Positions 23,796 to 33,723 of a DNA stretch of 64,000 nt are shown in pieces. The translations under genes and the position numbers were made by a program. The notes beneath the pieces are model-generated. The model saw nothing but the letters and a program-made list of their open reading frames with translations, was not told where the DNA came from and did not search any database. Origin of the DNA: an uncultured Microbacterium sp. (lineage in GTDB: Bacteria; Actinomycetota; Actinomycetes; Actinomycetales; Microbacteriaceae); assembly GCA_913774665.1 (NCBI GenBank), contig CAJYHN010000001.1, positions 124,001 to 188,000 of the forward strand, read 5' to 3'. How positions within the stretch are numbered: the stretch's first letter is position 1; each line of letters starts with the position of its first letter.

Positions 23796-24956
23796 ATGAC
23801 CTCGTTCGATCCGGCTCGGTACCTGCCCGACGACCTGCTCGTGCGCATCCGTGAGCGCGCCGTGGTGCACGACCGCGAGAACACGTTCCCCCACGACGAC
23901 CTCGACGAGCTGCGGGAGGCCGGGTATCTCGGCATCCTGGTGCCCACCGAGCTGGGCGGCGCGGGGCTGAGCCTCGCCGAGGCGTCGATCCTGCAGCAGC
24001 ACCTCGCGGGTGCGGCACCCGCCACGGCCCTGGCGGTGAACATGCACCTCGTGTGGACCGGCGTCGCCAAGGTGTTGAGCGACCGCGGGCTCGACGATCT
24101 CGCCTTCGTCCAGCGCGGGGCGGCCGCGGGTGAGGTGTTCGCCTTCGGCATCAGCGAGGCGGGCAACGACCTGGTCCTCTTCGGGAGCGACACCGAGGCT
24201 CGCCCCGACGGGCGGGGCGGCTACACGTTCACGGGGACGAAGATCTTCACCTCGCTGTCTCCCGTCTGGGACCACCTCGGTGTGCACGGGCTCGACGACA
24301 CCGCGCCCGAGGGCCCCCGCATGGTGTTCGCGTTCCTCGACCGCAGCGACGACGTCGTCGCCCGTGACGACTGGGACACCCTCGGCATGCGCGGCACGCA
24401 GAGCCGCACGACCGAGCTTCGCGGTGCGCACGCTCCCGCCGAACGCGTCATCCGCCTCGTCGTCCCGGGGCCCCAGCCCGATCCCCTCGTGTTCGGCATC
24501 TTCGCGGTCTTCGAGATCCTGCTGGCCTCCGTGTACACGGGTATCGCGCGGCGCGCCATCGAGCTCGCGGTCGAGGCCGCGACCTCGCGCCGGTCCAAGA
24601 AGACCGGGACCACCTACGCGAACGACCCCGACATCCGGTGGCGCATCGCCGACATGGCGCTCGCCTACGACGCCCTCCCGCCGCAGTTGGCCTCGCTCGC
24701 GTCCGACGTCGACACCCTCGCCGACCACGGCGCGCGCTGGTTCACCCTGCTGTCGGGGGTGAAGTACCGCGCCGTCGCCATGGCGAAAGAGGTCGTCGAC
24801 GACGCCATCCTCGTCGGGGGCGGTTCGGCGTACTTCTCGCGCCACGAATTGAGCAGGCTGTACCGCGACGTCCTCGCCGGCATGTTCCACCCCTCCGACT
24901 CCGAGTCGGCGCACTCCACCGCGGCCACGGCCTGGCTCGGGCCGGTGACCGCCTGA
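23796..24956 (+). CDS. Acyl-CoA dehydrogenase family protein
   Basis: The 386-residue flavoprotein has the three-domain layout: an N-terminal helical part with AGYLGILVPTELGGAGLSLA, a beta middle domain with FAFGISEAGNDLVLF and YTFTGTKIFTSLSP (FAD and substrate contacts), and a C-terminal helical domain (MAKEVVDDAILVGGGSAYFS). It should oxidise an acyl-CoA or similar thioester; the exact substrate and catalytic base cannot be read from sequence. The ATG follows CAGAAT by 7 bases. It overlaps the DUF445 gene by TGATG. Confidence 0.85.
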   Translation: MTSFDPARYLPDDLLVRIRERAVVHDRENTFPHDDLDELREAGYLGILVPTELGGAGLSLAEASILQQHLAGAAPATALAVNMHLVWTGVAKVLSDRGLDDLAFVQRGAAAGEVFAFGISEAGNDLVLFGSDTEARPDGRGGYTFTGTKIFTSLSPVWDHLGVHGLDDTAPEGPRMVFAFLDRSDDVVARDDWDTLGMRGTQSRTTELRGAHAPAERVIRLVVPGPQPDPLVFGIFAVFEILLASVYTGIARRAIELAVEAATSRRSKKTGTTYANDPDIRWRIADMALAYDALPPQLASLASDVDTLADHGARWFTLLSGVKYRAVAMAKEVVDDAILVGGGSAYFSRHELSRLYRDVLAGMFHPSDSESAHSTAATAWLGPVTA

Positions 24957-26230
24957 TGGCGCGCACGCCGACCCGGGCGCTGAGCCCCGCCGACCAGGAG
25001 CGCCGCCGCGCTCTCCAGGTGATGAAGGGGGTCGCTCTCGGCGCGCTGATCGCGATGGCCCTCGTCTTCGCGGTGTCGTTCTCGCTGCAGCGCGAGGTCG
25101 AGTGGTTGCAGTACGTGCGCGCCGCGGCCGAGGGCGGCATGGTGGGCGCCCTCGCCGACTGGTTCGCGGTCACCGCTCTGTTCCGGCACCCGCTGGGCCT
25201 GCCCATCCCGCATACGGCGATCATCCCGCGCCGGAAAGACGAGATCGGGCGTCAGCTGGGCGAGTTCGTCGAGACGAACTTCCTCGAGGGCGACGTCGTA
25301 CGAACGAAGCTCGAGTCCACGCCCCTCTCGGCGCGGGCCGGGGCCTGGCTCGCCGATCCCGCCCACGCCGACCGCGTCGCCGCAGAGGGCGCGACCCTCG
25401 CATCGAGTGTCCTCACCGCGCTGAGCGACGACGATGTGCAGGGTCTCATCGAAGACCTCGCCCGCGAACACCTCCTCTCCCCCGACTGGGGACCCTCGAT
25501 CGGCGGATGGCTCGAACGCGTCGTCGGCTCGGGTGCTCACCACGGCGCCGTGGATCTGGCCCTCGACAACATCGCTGTGTGGCTCGGCAACAACCGCGAC
25601 ACCTTCCAGGGCCTGGTCTCGCGTCGACTCCCGGCGTGGGTGCCGAGCATGGCGGCACGGCTCGTCGACGACACCGTGTACCGCGAGGCCGTGCAATTCG
25701 TGGATGCGGTGCGCGCCGATCCTCGACACCAGGCGCGCGGTGCGATCGACGGCTATCTCGGGAGACTGGCCGACAGCCTCCAGCACGACCCGGCGACGAT
25801 GGTGCGTCTCGAGGAGGCGAAGGCGGCGGTCTTCGACAGCCCGCGGGTACGGCAGTTGGCGGCCGACGCCTGGAACACCGCCAAGGCCGGCCTCCTGCGT
25901 TCGCTCGCCGACCGCGAGAGCGCCCTGCGTCGCCGCGCCTCGGCGGCTCTCGCCGAGGTCGGCGTCCGCCTGCAGCGCGACGAGGCCCTGCAGAAGCGGG
26001 TCGACGGCTGGGTCACCGATGCGGCGGTGTTCGTCGTGGGGCGGTACCGGCACGACATCGCCTCGATCATCACCGACACCGTCGAACGCTGGGACGCCGA
26101 AGAGACCACCGAGAAGATCGAGCTCATGGTCGGACGCGACCTGCAGTACATCCGTCTGAACGGCACGATCGTCGGTGCTCTCGCGGGCCTGGTGATCTTC
26201 ACGGTCGCACACCTGGTGTGGGGATCATGA
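24956..26230 (+). CDS. DUF445 membrane protein
   Basis: The 424-residue protein has one span near residue 25-42 (GVALGALIAMALVFAVSF), the DUF445 signature WLQYVRAAAEGGMVGALADW followed by FAVTALFRHPLGLPIPHTAI, a long helical region, and a C-terminal span (IVGALAGLVIFTVAHLVWG). Family members (YjiN-like) have no settled function; both ends in the membrane with a helical middle suggests an envelope scaffold. It overlaps the acyl-CoA dehydrogenase stop by one base. Confidence 0.85.
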   Translation: MARTPTRALSPADQERRRALQVMKGVALGALIAMALVFAVSFSLQREVEWLQYVRAAAEGGMVGALADWFAVTALFRHPLGLPIPHTAIIPRRKDEIGRQLGEFVETNFLEGDVVRTKLESTPLSARAGAWLADPAHADRVAAEGATLASSVLTALSDDDVQGLIEDLAREHLLSPDWGPSIGGWLERVVGSGAHHGAVDLALDNIAVWLGNNRDTFQGLVSRRLPAWVPSMAARLVDDTVYREAVQFVDAVRADPRHQARGAIDGYLGRLADSLQHDPATMVRLEEAKAAVFDSPRVRQLAADAWNTAKAGLLRSLADRESALRRRASAALAEVGVRLQRDEALQKRVDGWVTDAAVFVVGRYRHDIASIITDTVERWDAEETTEKIELMVGRDLQYIRLNGTIVGALAGLVIFTVAHLVWGS

Positions 26231-26307
26231 CGATTCGCGCACTCGATGGCCGAAACCTCTCACGTCGCGCCGCCCCTCGCCGACGCCGCGTGAGTACCCT
26301 GGTGCGC

Positions 26308-26658
26308 GTGAGCGACGGTTCGGGCACGGAGTCCCTCTTCACCTACGGGACGCTGCAGCTGCCCGAGGTTCAGCTCGACACCTTCGGTCACCGCGTCGAG
26401 GGAGCGGACGATGTTCTGTCCGGGTACCGCCTCGAGTGGACAGACGTCGCCGACGAGCGCGTCGCGCAGCTCTCGGGCCTCGACCGCCACCCGATCCTCC
26501 GCCGCACCGACGATCCCAACGACCGCGTGTTCGGACGCGTGCTGCACCTGACGCCAGAAGAACTGGACGCGGCCGACGAATACGAGGTGTCGCTGTACCG
26601 CCGCGCCGCGGTCGTCCTGCTCAGCGGCATCCGCGCTTGGGTATACGTGGCCGCATGA
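26308..26658 (+). CDS. Gamma-glutamylcyclotransferase-like protein
   Basis: This 116-residue protein has FTYGTLQLPEVQLDTFGHRV (the YGTL substrate loop) and LDAADEYEVSLYRR, whose Glu is the likely catalytic acid/base of the AIG2/GGCT fold. Such enzymes cyclise gamma-glutamyl amines to 5-oxoproline. GTG at 26308 is chosen because TACCCT (26295-26300) precedes it by 7 bases; an earlier ATG at 26227 would overlap DUF445 but adds only a basic leader. It overlaps hutG by ATGA. Confidence 0.8.
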   Translation: MSDGSGTESLFTYGTLQLPEVQLDTFGHRVEGADDVLSGYRLEWTDVADERVAQLSGLDRHPILRRTDDPNDRVFGRVLHLTPEELDAADEYEVSLYRRAAVVLLSGIRAWVYVAA

Positions 26659-27662
26659 GCACCCTGTCGAGCGATCCCCTCTGGCCCCGCGCCGGAGACT
26701 GGCCCGCCCCCGATGAGAAGACGGCGCCGGATGCCGTTCTGCTCGGGGTCCCCGCGTGGCGCACGTCCCTCTCCCGGACGGGAGCGGGCGAGACACCGGC
26801 AGCCGTGCGCGAGGCTCTCCGGCGCTTCTCGCCGACGCTGCTCGGTCCTCCGCCCCTCGATCTCACTGCCGCGCTGAACATCGCGGACGCCGGCGACGTC
26901 GATGACCCCGACGGGCGCGACGGCGAGGCGCGCGTGCGCGCAGCCGTGGCGGCGCTCTCGGCGGCCTGTCTGGTGATAGCCCTCGGCGGAGACAACTCCG
27001 CCACCTACGGCGTCGCCCAGGGACGCGGAGTCGGGGGTCTGATCACCCTCGACGCGCACTTCGATCTCCGCGACGGGGAGTCGAACGGCTCCCCCGTGCG
27101 GCGGCTCATCGCCGACGGTCTCGACCCGCGCCGCATCGTTCAGATCGGCATCGCCGACTTCGCGAATTCGGCGGCGTACGCGCAGCGCGCCTTCGACGCG
27201 GGCATCACGGTCATCACGCTCGACGAGGTGCGCCGACGCGGTATCGACGAGGTCGTCGCCGAGGCGCTGCGCATCGCCCGCGGCGCGGGCGCCTCACCCC
27301 CGAACCGACCCGCTCTGTCGGCGGAGAGCGACGCGGTCGCGTCCCCGGCCGGCGACCCGGCGACCCGGACCCCCGCTCTCACCCCGGGCGATGTCGGGGC
27401 CGCGGCCTCCGGCATCCACCTCGACATCGATGTGGACGTGTGCGACCGCTCCGTCGCTCCGGGCTGCCCCGCGAGCGTCCCGGGCGGACTCGCCGCCTGG
27501 GAGGTGCGCGCCCTCGTGCGTGGGCTCGCCCGAGACCCCGGCGTGACGAGCGCCGACATCGTCGAGGTGGATGCCACGGCAGACACTCCCGACGCCCGCA
27601 CCGTGCGGCTGGCCGCGCTGTGCGTTCTGGAGCTCCTGGCAGGAATGGCGGAAAGACGATGA
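26655..27662 (+). CDS. hutG: Formimidoylglutamase / arginase family ureohydrolase
   Basis: The 335-residue product should split formiminoglutamate into glutamate and formamide, the last step of histidine use. Mn-site motifs are TLDAHFDLRD (133-137) and HLDIDVDVCD (257-261). The usual GGDHS reads GGDNS (N114). A Pro/Ala-rich insert lies at about 208-250. Assignment as hutG rests on the nearby hutI-hutU-hutH genes; an agmatinase or other ureohydrolase remains possible. It overlaps both neighbours by ATGA. Confidence 0.75.
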   Translation: MSTLSSDPLWPRAGDWPAPDEKTAPDAVLLGVPAWRTSLSRTGAGETPAAVREALRRFSPTLLGPPPLDLTAALNIADAGDVDDPDGRDGEARVRAAVAALSAACLVIALGGDNSATYGVAQGRGVGGLITLDAHFDLRDGESNGSPVRRLIADGLDPRRIVQIGIADFANSAAYAQRAFDAGITVITLDEVRRRGIDEVVAEALRIARGAGASPPNRPALSAESDAVASPAGDPATRTPALTPGDVGAAASGIHLDIDVDVCDRSVAPGCPASVPGGLAAWEVRALVRGLARDPGVTSADIVEVDATADTPDARTVRLAALCVLELLAGMAERR

Positions 27663-28123
27663 TCCAACTGGTTCTGGCGCGGCACGCGAAATCGGACTGG
27701 GCCGACGCGGGTCTCGACGACCACGACCGTCCCCTCAACGACCGCGGCCGACGCGACGCACCGGCGATGGCCCGGACCGTCGTGCGCAAGGGCGTCCGCC
27801 CCGAGGTCGTGCTCTCGAGCACGGCGCTGCGCGCCCGACAGACAGCTGAGGCGTTCGCTCTCGCGTTCGATGCGGAGGTCGTCGAGCATGCCGAGCTCTA
27901 TCTCGCCGAGGCCGCGCAACTGCTCGCCTCCGCGCGCGCCGCGGGGGTCGACGAGGTGATGGTGGTCGCTCACGACCCCGGGATGAGTGCTCTCGTCTCG
28001 CGTCTGGCCGATCGCGACGAACGGATGGTCACGTGCGCGGTGGCGATCTTCACGTGGCACGAGGGAACGTGGGACGACGTCGACGCCACCCCTCCCGACG
28101 AGTTCGAGCTGCTGACGCCCTGA
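27659..28123 (+). CDS. SixA-like histidine phosphatase
   Basis: The 154-residue protein starts MIQLVLARHAKSDWADAGLD with the catalytic RHAKS (RHG/RHA) motif, then RPLNDRGRRDAPAMA, VVLSSTALRARQTAEAF, and the second His in VVAHDPGMSALVSRL. This branch of the phosphoglycerate-mutase-like superfamily includes SixA, which removes phosphate from phosphohistidine. The natural target here is unknown. Coupled to hutG by ATGA. Confidence 0.85.
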   Translation: MIQLVLARHAKSDWADAGLDDHDRPLNDRGRRDAPAMARTVVRKGVRPEVVLSSTALRARQTAEAFALAFDAEVVEHAELYLAEAAQLLASARAAGVDEVMVVAHDPGMSALVSRLADRDERMVTCAVAIFTWHEGTWDDVDATPPDEFELLTP

Positions 28124-28153
28124 GGCCGGCTACCCGCCGTCCACCGCGCTGCC

Positions 28154-29422
28154 TCAGACCTCGGCCCCGTCCTTCCACACGGTCCGCACGAGAGGCACAC
28201 CCGGCCGGTAGGCCAGGTGCACGCGGGACGGGGCCTCGAGCAGCACGAGGTCGGCGCAGGAGCCGGGGCGGATCACGCCCACATCCGTGCGCCGCAGTGC
28301 CCGCGCGCCGCCGGCCGTGGCTGCCCACACCGCCTCGGCGGGCGTCATCCCCATCTCGCGCACGGCGAGGGCGATCATGAGCGGCATCGAACTGGTGAAG
28401 CTCGACCCCGGGTTGCAGTCGCTCGCGAGCGCGACCGTCACTCCCGCGTCGAGCAGGCGCCGCGCGTCGGGGTACGGCTGGCGCGTCGAGAACTCCACCC
28501 CCGGGAGCAGGGTTGCGACGGTGTCGGATCCGGCGAGCGCGGCCACGTCCGCATCCGAGACGAACGTGCAGTGATCGACGGAGGCGGCGTTCAGGGACAC
28601 CGCGAGCGCCACCCCGTCTCCGGCGCCGAGCTGGTTCCCGTGGACCCGGATGCCGAGCCCCTTCGCCCGGCCCGCCTCGAGCACGCGCCGACTCTGGGCG
28701 GCCGTGAACGCGCCGGTCTCGCAGAAGACGTCGACCCAGCGGGTGAGCGGTGACACAGCGTCGAGCATCTCGCCCGCGACGAGGTCGACGTACTCGTCCG
28801 CGTGCCCGGCGAACTCGGGCGCGACGACGTGCGCGCCGAGGAACGTGACCTCGTCGGTGACCTCCGCGGCGAGTCGCGCGAGCCGCAGCTCGGTCTCGAC
28901 GTCGAGGCCGTAGCCCGTCTTGATCTCGAGCGTCGTCGTTCCCTGCGCGCGACACTCGGCGACGAGGGCGCGCAACCGCTCGCGAAGCTCATCGTCGGAT
29001 GCCGCCCGGGTCGCCGCGACCGTCGTGCGGATCCCTCCCGCCGCGTACCGCTTCCCCTCCATGCGCGCGGCGAACTCCTCGGCCCGATCGCCGCCGAAGA
29101 CGAGGTGCGTGTGACTGTCGACGAAGCCGGGGAGCACGGCGCGACCGCCGGCATCGATCACCCCGACTCTCGCGTCGGCGTCGAGGCCCGCGGCATCCGG
29201 AGCCTCGGTCGTCGGCCCCGTCCATTCCACGCGCCCCGCGCGCACGAGGACCGCCGCGTCGCGGAGCGTTCCGCACGGGTCGCCCGCGGCGGGGACATTG
29301 GTCGTGAGCTCGCCGATGTTCGTCAGCAGGAACGCGCGTCCAGCTCCGCCCGCCCCCGCGTCCCCACCGGTCAGCGCGGAAGCGCTCCCCCCATCGGCAC
29401 CGGGCAGCGCGGAAGCGCTCAC
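28154..29422 (-). CDS. hutI: Imidazolonepropionase
   Basis: The 422-residue amidohydrolase converts imidazolone propionate to formiminoglutamate. Metal motifs are [15 protein letters not shown], then [28 protein letters not shown] and [11 protein letters not shown] (conserved Asp). EIKTGYGLD is a family signature. A GTG start overlaps the hutU stop by GTGA; the first 30 residues are low-complexity and come partly from a tandem duplication (29369-29434), so a later start is possible. Confidence 0.92.
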   Translation of the reverse strand: MSASALPGADGGSASALTGGDAGAGGAGRAFLLTNIGELTTNVPAAGDPCGTLRDAAVLVRAGRVEWTGPTTEAPDAAGLDADARVGVIDAGGRAVLPGFVDSHTHLVFGGDRAEEFAARMEGKRYAAGGIRTTVAATRAASDDELRERLRALVAECRAQGTTTLEIKTGYGLDVETELRLARLAAEVTDEVTFLGAHVVAPEFAGHADEYVDLVAGEMLDAVSPLTRWVDVFCETGAFTAAQSRRVLEAGRAKGLGIRVHGNQLGAGDGVALAVSLNAASVDHCTFVSDADVAALAGSDTVATLLPGVEFSTRQPYPDARRLLDAGVTVALASDCNPGSSFTSSMPLMIALAVREMGMTPAEAVWAATAGGARALRRTDVGVIRPGSCADLVLLEAPSRVHLAYRPGVPLVRTVWKDGAEV

Positions 29423-29434
29423 CACATCGGCACC
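29369..29434. repeat. Two tandem 33-bp copies across the hutU stop and hutI start
   Basis: Two adjacent 33-base copies (29402-29434 and 29369-29401) match at 30 of 33 bases. Both contain AGCGCTTCCGCGCTG on the minus strand. The first copy carries the hutU stop and the hutI GTG start; the second adds 11 in-frame codons to hutI. It looks like a fairly recent tandem duplication. Confidence 0.8.
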
Positions 29435-31128
29435 GTCAGTCCGCGCTCGGCCGCGACCTCGCGGGCGCGGTCGTAGCCGGCATCCACGTGGCGCATGACT
29501 CCGGTGCCCGGGTCGTTGACGAGGACGCGGGCCAGCTTCTCCGCCGCGAGCTCCGTGCCGTCGGCGACGCACACCTGTCCCGCGTGGATGCTGCGGCCGA
29601 TCCCCACCCCACCGCCGTGGTGGATCGACACCCACGACGCTCCGCTCGCGGTGTTGAGCAGCGCGTTGAGCAGGGGCCAGTCGGCGATGGCATCCGAGCC
29701 GTCGGCCATGGCCTCGGTCTCGCGGTACGGCGAGGCGACGGAGCCCGCGTCGAGGTGGTCGCGCCCGATGACGATGGGTCCCGACAGCTCGCCCGAGGCC
29801 ACCATCTCGTTGAACCTCAGGCCCGCGAGGTGGCGCTCCTGGTAACCGAGCCAGCAGATGCGCGCGGGCAGCCCCTCGAACTGCACCTGCTCCCCCGCCT
29901 TCTCGAGCCACCGGTGCAGCGCGGTGTCGTGCGGGAACAGCTCGGCGACGGCGCGATCGGTCTTGGCGATGTCTTCGGGGTCTCCCGAGAGCGCGACCCA
30001 CCGGAACGGCCCCTTACCCTCGGCGAAGAGCGGGCGGATGTACGCCGGCACGAAGCCCGGGAAGGCGAACGCACGCTCGTACCCGCCGAGCTCCGCCTCG
30101 CGACGGATCGAGTTGCCGTAGTCGAACACCGCCGCCCCGGCATCCTGGAACTCCACCATCGCCTTCACGTGGGCCGCCATGCTCTCGCGCGCGCGGCGGG
30201 TGAAATCCTCGGGGTCACGGGTGGCTTCGGTCTGCCACTGGTCGACGGACACACCGATCGGCAGGTACGACAGGGGGTCGTGAGCGCTCGTCTGATCGGT
30301 GACGATGTCGATCCGGATGCCGCGGCCCAGAAGCTCCGGGAAGACCTCGGCCGCGTTGCCCTCGACGCCGACCGACAGCGCCTCACCCGCCTCGCGTGCG
30401 GCGCTCACCCGTTCGATGGCGGCGTCGAGATCGGGAGCGACCTCGTCGAGGTAGCCGTGGGCGACGCGGCGGTCGAGGCGCGTGCGGTCGACGTCGACGA
30501 TGAGCACCGCCCCGCCGTTCATCGTGACGGCGAGCGGCTGCGCCCCGCCCATGCCGCCGCACCCGGCGGTGAGGGTGAGGGTGCCGGCGAGCGACTCGCG
30601 GCCGAGCGAGCGGGCGACAGCCGCGAACGTCTCGTAGGTGCCCTGCAGGATGCCCTGCGTGCCGATGTAGATCCACGATCCGGCCGTCATCTGGCCGTAC
30701 ATCGTGAGCCCGAGCTCCTCGAGCTTGCGGAACTCGGGCCAGGTCGCCCAGTCGCCCACGAGGTTCGAGTTGGCGATGAGCACGCGCGGTGCCCACTCGT
30801 GCGTGCGGAACACGCCGACCGGCTTGCCCGACTGCACGAGCAGCGTCTCGTCGGGCTCGAGCTCGTCGAGGGTGCGCACGATCGCGTCGTAGGCTGCCCA
30901 CGACCGCGCGGCCCGACCGGTGCCGCCGTAGACGACCAGGTCGTCGGGGCGCTCGGCGACCTCGGGGTCGAGGTTGTTCATGAGCATGCGCTTCGCGGCC
31001 TCGGCGCCCCAGCTCTTCGCGGTGCGCTCGGAGCCGCGGGGCGCCCGGATCGGACCGCGCGGAGCGGATGCCGAGCCGTTGGCGTCACCGTCCGCGGAGG
31101 CGAGAGGGGGGTTCACTGTGTCGGTCAT
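29419..31128 (-). CDS. hutU: Urocanate hydratase
   Basis: The 569-residue enzyme hydrates urocanate to imidazolone propionate with tightly bound NAD. Family sequences are [64 protein letters not shown] (NAD loop) and [20 protein letters not shown] with the active-site region. AAAGGAG lies 8 bases before the ATG. It is the middle gene of the leftward hut operon, 46 bases after hutH. Confidence 0.97.
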   Translation of the reverse strand: MTDTVNPPLASADGDANGSASAPRGPIRAPRGSERTAKSWGAEAAKRMLMNNLDPEVAERPDDLVVYGGTGRAARSWAAYDAIVRTLDELEPDETLLVQSGKPVGVFRTHEWAPRVLIANSNLVGDWATWPEFRKLEELGLTMYGQMTAGSWIYIGTQGILQGTYETFAAVARSLGRESLAGTLTLTAGCGGMGGAQPLAVTMNGGAVLIVDVDRTRLDRRVAHGYLDEVAPDLDAAIERVSAAREAGEALSVGVEGNAAEVFPELLGRGIRIDIVTDQTSAHDPLSYLPIGVSVDQWQTEATRDPEDFTRRARESMAAHVKAMVEFQDAGAAVFDYGNSIRREAELGGYERAFAFPGFVPAYIRPLFAEGKGPFRWVALSGDPEDIAKTDRAVAELFPHDTALHRWLEKAGEQVQFEGLPARICWLGYQERHLAGLRFNEMVASGELSGPIVIGRDHLDAGSVASPYRETEAMADGSDAIADWPLLNALLNTASGASWVSIHHGGGVGIGRSIHAGQVCVADGTELAAEKLARVLVNDPGTGVMRHVDAGYDRAREVAAERGLTVPMW

Positions 31129-31174
31129 GGCGTGATCTCCTTTGATCGGGCGGGTGGTGCGGGGCGGACGCGGC

Positions 31175-32725
31175 CTACGCCGTGACGGCCCCGGCGGGGA
31201 TGCGGGCGAGGGCGGCCCTCGCCACCGCACCCGAGGCGACGAGGTCGGTGACGGCCTCGATCTCGGGCGAGACGAAACGGTCGGGCCCGGGACCGGCGAC
31301 CCGCGTGCGGACGAGGTCGCGCACGGCGCCGGTGACCGGCGCGGGCGCGAGCGGAGCGCGCAGGTCGAGCGCACGGCATCCGGTCAGCACCTCGATCGCC
31401 AGGACGCGGGCGAGGCCGTCGATCGCGCGGCGCAGCTTGCGGGCGCCGGCCCACCCCATCGAGACGTGGTCCTCCTGCATGGCGCTCGAGGGGATCGAGT
31501 CGACCGAGGCGGGGGCGGCGAGGCGCTTGAGCTCCGACACGATTCCGGCGGCGGCGTACTGCGCGATCATCAGGCCCGAGTCGACCCCCACCTCGTCGGC
31601 GAGGAAGGGCGGCAGCCCGTTGCTGCGCGCGACGTCGAGCGCCCGGTCGGTGCGGCGCTCGGACATCGAGGCGACGTCGGCCACGGCGATGGCGAGGAAG
31701 TCGAGCACGTACGCCACGGGGGCGCCGTGGAAGTTTCCGTTCGACTCGACGCGGCCGTCGACCGTGACGACGGGGTTGTCGACGGAGGATGCCAGCTCGC
31801 GCTCGGCGATCTGCGCCGCGTGGGTCATCGTGTCGCGCGCGGCCCCGTGCACCTGCGGGGTGCAGCGCAGGGAGTAGGCGTCCTGCACGCGCGTGCACTC
31901 CGGCCCGCGGTGACTCGCCACGATCGGCGAGCCGGCGAGGAAGGAGCGCAGGTTCGCGGCGGAGGCGGCCTGCCCGAGTTGCGGGCGGAGCGCCATGAGG
32001 TCGGCGGCGAAGACGGCATCCGTCCCGAGCTGCGACTCGATCGAGATCGCCGCCGCGACGTCGGCGGTGGTGAGCAGCATCTCGAGGTCGTGCAGGGCGA
32101 GCAGCAGCATGCCGAGCATTCCGTCGGTGCCGTTGATGAGGGCGAGGCCCTCCTTCTCGCGGAGAGCGACCGGGGCGATGCCCGCGGCGGCGAGGGCGTC
32201 GGCGGCCTCTCGGAGGTCGCCGGCAGCATCCCGCACCTCGCCCTCGCCCATCACCGCGAGGGCGACGTGCGACAGCGGCGCGAGGTCGCCCGAGCAGCCG
32301 AGCGAGCCGTACTCGCGTACGACCGGGGTGATGCCGGCGTTCAGCAGGCCCGCGTAGGTCTCGACGACGACGGCGCGCACGCCGGTGCGGCCGGTCGCGA
32401 GGGTCTGCAGGCGCAGCAGCATGAGGGCGCGCACGACCTCGCGCTCGACCTCGGATCCGGTGCCCGCGGCGTGCGAGCGGATGAGGCTCGCCTGCAGTTG
32501 AGCGCGCCGGTCCTCGGCGATGAAGGTCGTCGCGAGCGCCCCGAAGCCGGTCGAGATGCCGTAGTGCGGCTGCGGGTCGTCGGCGAGCCCCTCGATCAGA
32601 GCGCGGGTGTCGGCCACGCGCCGCACGGCATCGGCGTGCACCGTCACCCGCGCGTCGTGTCGCGCGACGGCGACGACGTCCTGAGGGGTGAGGGGCTGGC
32701 TCCCGACCGTGACGCTCTCGTTCAT
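31175..32725 (-). CDS. hutH: Histidine ammonia-lyase
   Basis: The 516-residue enzyme releases ammonia from histidine to give urocanate. It has [10 protein letters not shown] (Tyr55) and the MIO-forming tripeptide as Cys144-Ser145-Gly146 in [14 protein letters not shown]; Cys in place of Ala is common in actinobacterial HutH. QPQ-type C-terminal sequences ([13 protein letters not shown]) also fit. It is the first gene of the leftward hut operon and faces an IclR-type regulator. Confidence 0.96.
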   Translation of the reverse strand: MNESVTVGSQPLTPQDVVAVARHDARVTVHADAVRRVADTRALIEGLADDPQPHYGISTGFGALATTFIAEDRRAQLQASLIRSHAAGTGSEVEREVVRALMLLRLQTLATGRTGVRAVVVETYAGLLNAGITPVVREYGSLGCSGDLAPLSHVALAVMGEGEVRDAAGDLREAADALAAAGIAPVALREKEGLALINGTDGMLGMLLLALHDLEMLLTTADVAAAISIESQLGTDAVFAADLMALRPQLGQAASAANLRSFLAGSPIVASHRGPECTRVQDAYSLRCTPQVHGAARDTMTHAAQIAERELASSVDNPVVTVDGRVESNGNFHGAPVAYVLDFLAIAVADVASMSERRTDRALDVARSNGLPPFLADEVGVDSGLMIAQYAAAGIVSELKRLAAPASVDSIPSSAMQEDHVSMGWAGARKLRRAIDGLARVLAIEVLTGCRALDLRAPLAPAPVTGAVRDLVRTRVAGPGPDRFVSPEIEAVTDLVASGAVARAALARIPAGAVTA

Positions 32726-32786
32726 ACGCCGATTCCACCGTGCCGAGCATCGCGGAACGACGGGGTTCTGGCATCCTGTGTCTGTC

Positions 32787-33560
32787 ATGCCAGACAATCC
32801 GCGCCCGCAGGTCCCCGCCGCCGATCAGACGCTGCGGATCCTCTCGCTGCTCGCGCGCCAACCCGGCCCGATGGCCGCGCAGTCCATCGCGACGACCCTC
32901 GGCATCCCGCGCTCGAGCGTCTATCACCTGCTCGCAACCCTCGAGCAGCACGGCTACGTCGTGCACCTGCCCGGCGATCGCCGCTGGGGCCTCGGCACCG
33001 CGGCGTTCGAGCTCGGCGGCGGATACGCACGGCAGCAGCCCCTCGCCCGCCTCGGCCGGCCTCTGCTCGCGGGGCTCTCCGACCGGGTCGGTGAATCCGC
33101 GCACCTCGCCGTGCTGGCCGGGCGCGACGTGCTCTACATCGTCGAAGAACGCGCCCCGCGCCGCCCCGCGCTCGTGACCGACGTGGGCGTTCGCCTGCCC
33201 GCGCACCTCACCGCCACGGGTCGGGCGATGCTCGCGGCGCTCCCCCGCGAGCAGGTACGGGCGTTGTTCCCGGATGCCACGGCCCTCACCCAGCGCCACG
33301 GTGCCGGCCCCGCGACCCCGCGCGAGCTGCGCGAGGTGCTCCGCCTCGTGCGGGCCGACGGCTACGCGAGCGAGAACGGCGAGGTCACGCCCGGGTTCCG
33401 CTCCGTCGCCGCCGCGGTGCTCGACCACGCCGGGTGGCCCGCCGCGGCCGTCGCGATCACGTGGCCGGCCGACGGCCCCCCGCGCGATGCCGGGGCGCTG
33501 GCGTCAGCGGCATCCGGAACCGCCGCCGAGCTCGCCCGCCGCATCGGCCGGCCCGTCTGA
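32787..33560 (+). CDS. IclR-family regulator, probable control of hut
   Basis: This 257-residue protein has an N-terminal winged helix (QTLRILSLLARQPGPMAAQS, then IPRSSVYHLLATLEQHGYVV) and a C-terminal effector domain (GESAHLAVLAGRDVLYIVEE, THLTATGRAMLAALP-like region). IclR proteins bind small acids and repress or activate adjacent catabolic genes. It is divergent from hutH with only 61 bases between starts, so the operator must lie there. Urocanate is a likely inducer, by analogy only. Confidence 0.85.
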   Translation: MPDNPRPQVPAADQTLRILSLLARQPGPMAAQSIATTLGIPRSSVYHLLATLEQHGYVVHLPGDRRWGLGTAAFELGGGYARQQPLARLGRPLLAGLSDRVGESAHLAVLAGRDVLYIVEERAPRRPALVTDVGVRLPAHLTATGRAMLAALPREQVRALFPDATALTQRHGAGPATPRELREVLRLVRADGYASENGEVTPGFRSVAAAVLDHAGWPAAAVAITWPADGPPRDAGALASAASGTAAELARRIGRPV

Positions 33561-33564
33561 CGAG

Positions 33565-33650
33565 CGCTCGGGGCGCGGCGCGTGCGCTCGCTCGGGGCGC
33601 GGCGCGTGGGCTGGCTCGGGGCTCGGCGCGTGGCCTGGTTCGGGGCGTGC
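33565..33650. repeat. Tandem 24-bp GC-rich repeats
   Basis: Three full 24-base copies start at 33565, 33589 and 33613, and a partial one at 33637. The shared core is CTCGGGGCGCGGCGCGTG. They lie between the convergent ends of the IclR and LacI genes, right after the IclR stop, in a gene-free stretch. Confidence 0.8.
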
Positions 33651-33723
33651 ACTTCCCGCCCCACACGCAGAATGCCGCCCCAAACCCCCGATTCAGTCGC
33701 CTCGGCGCGCCAAACCCCGCGCG

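Noticed and set aside
32287..32298. HutH MIO motif Cys-Ser-Gly as an active-site mutation
   Set aside because: CSG in place of ASG is a normal variant in actinobacterial histidine ammonia-lyases.
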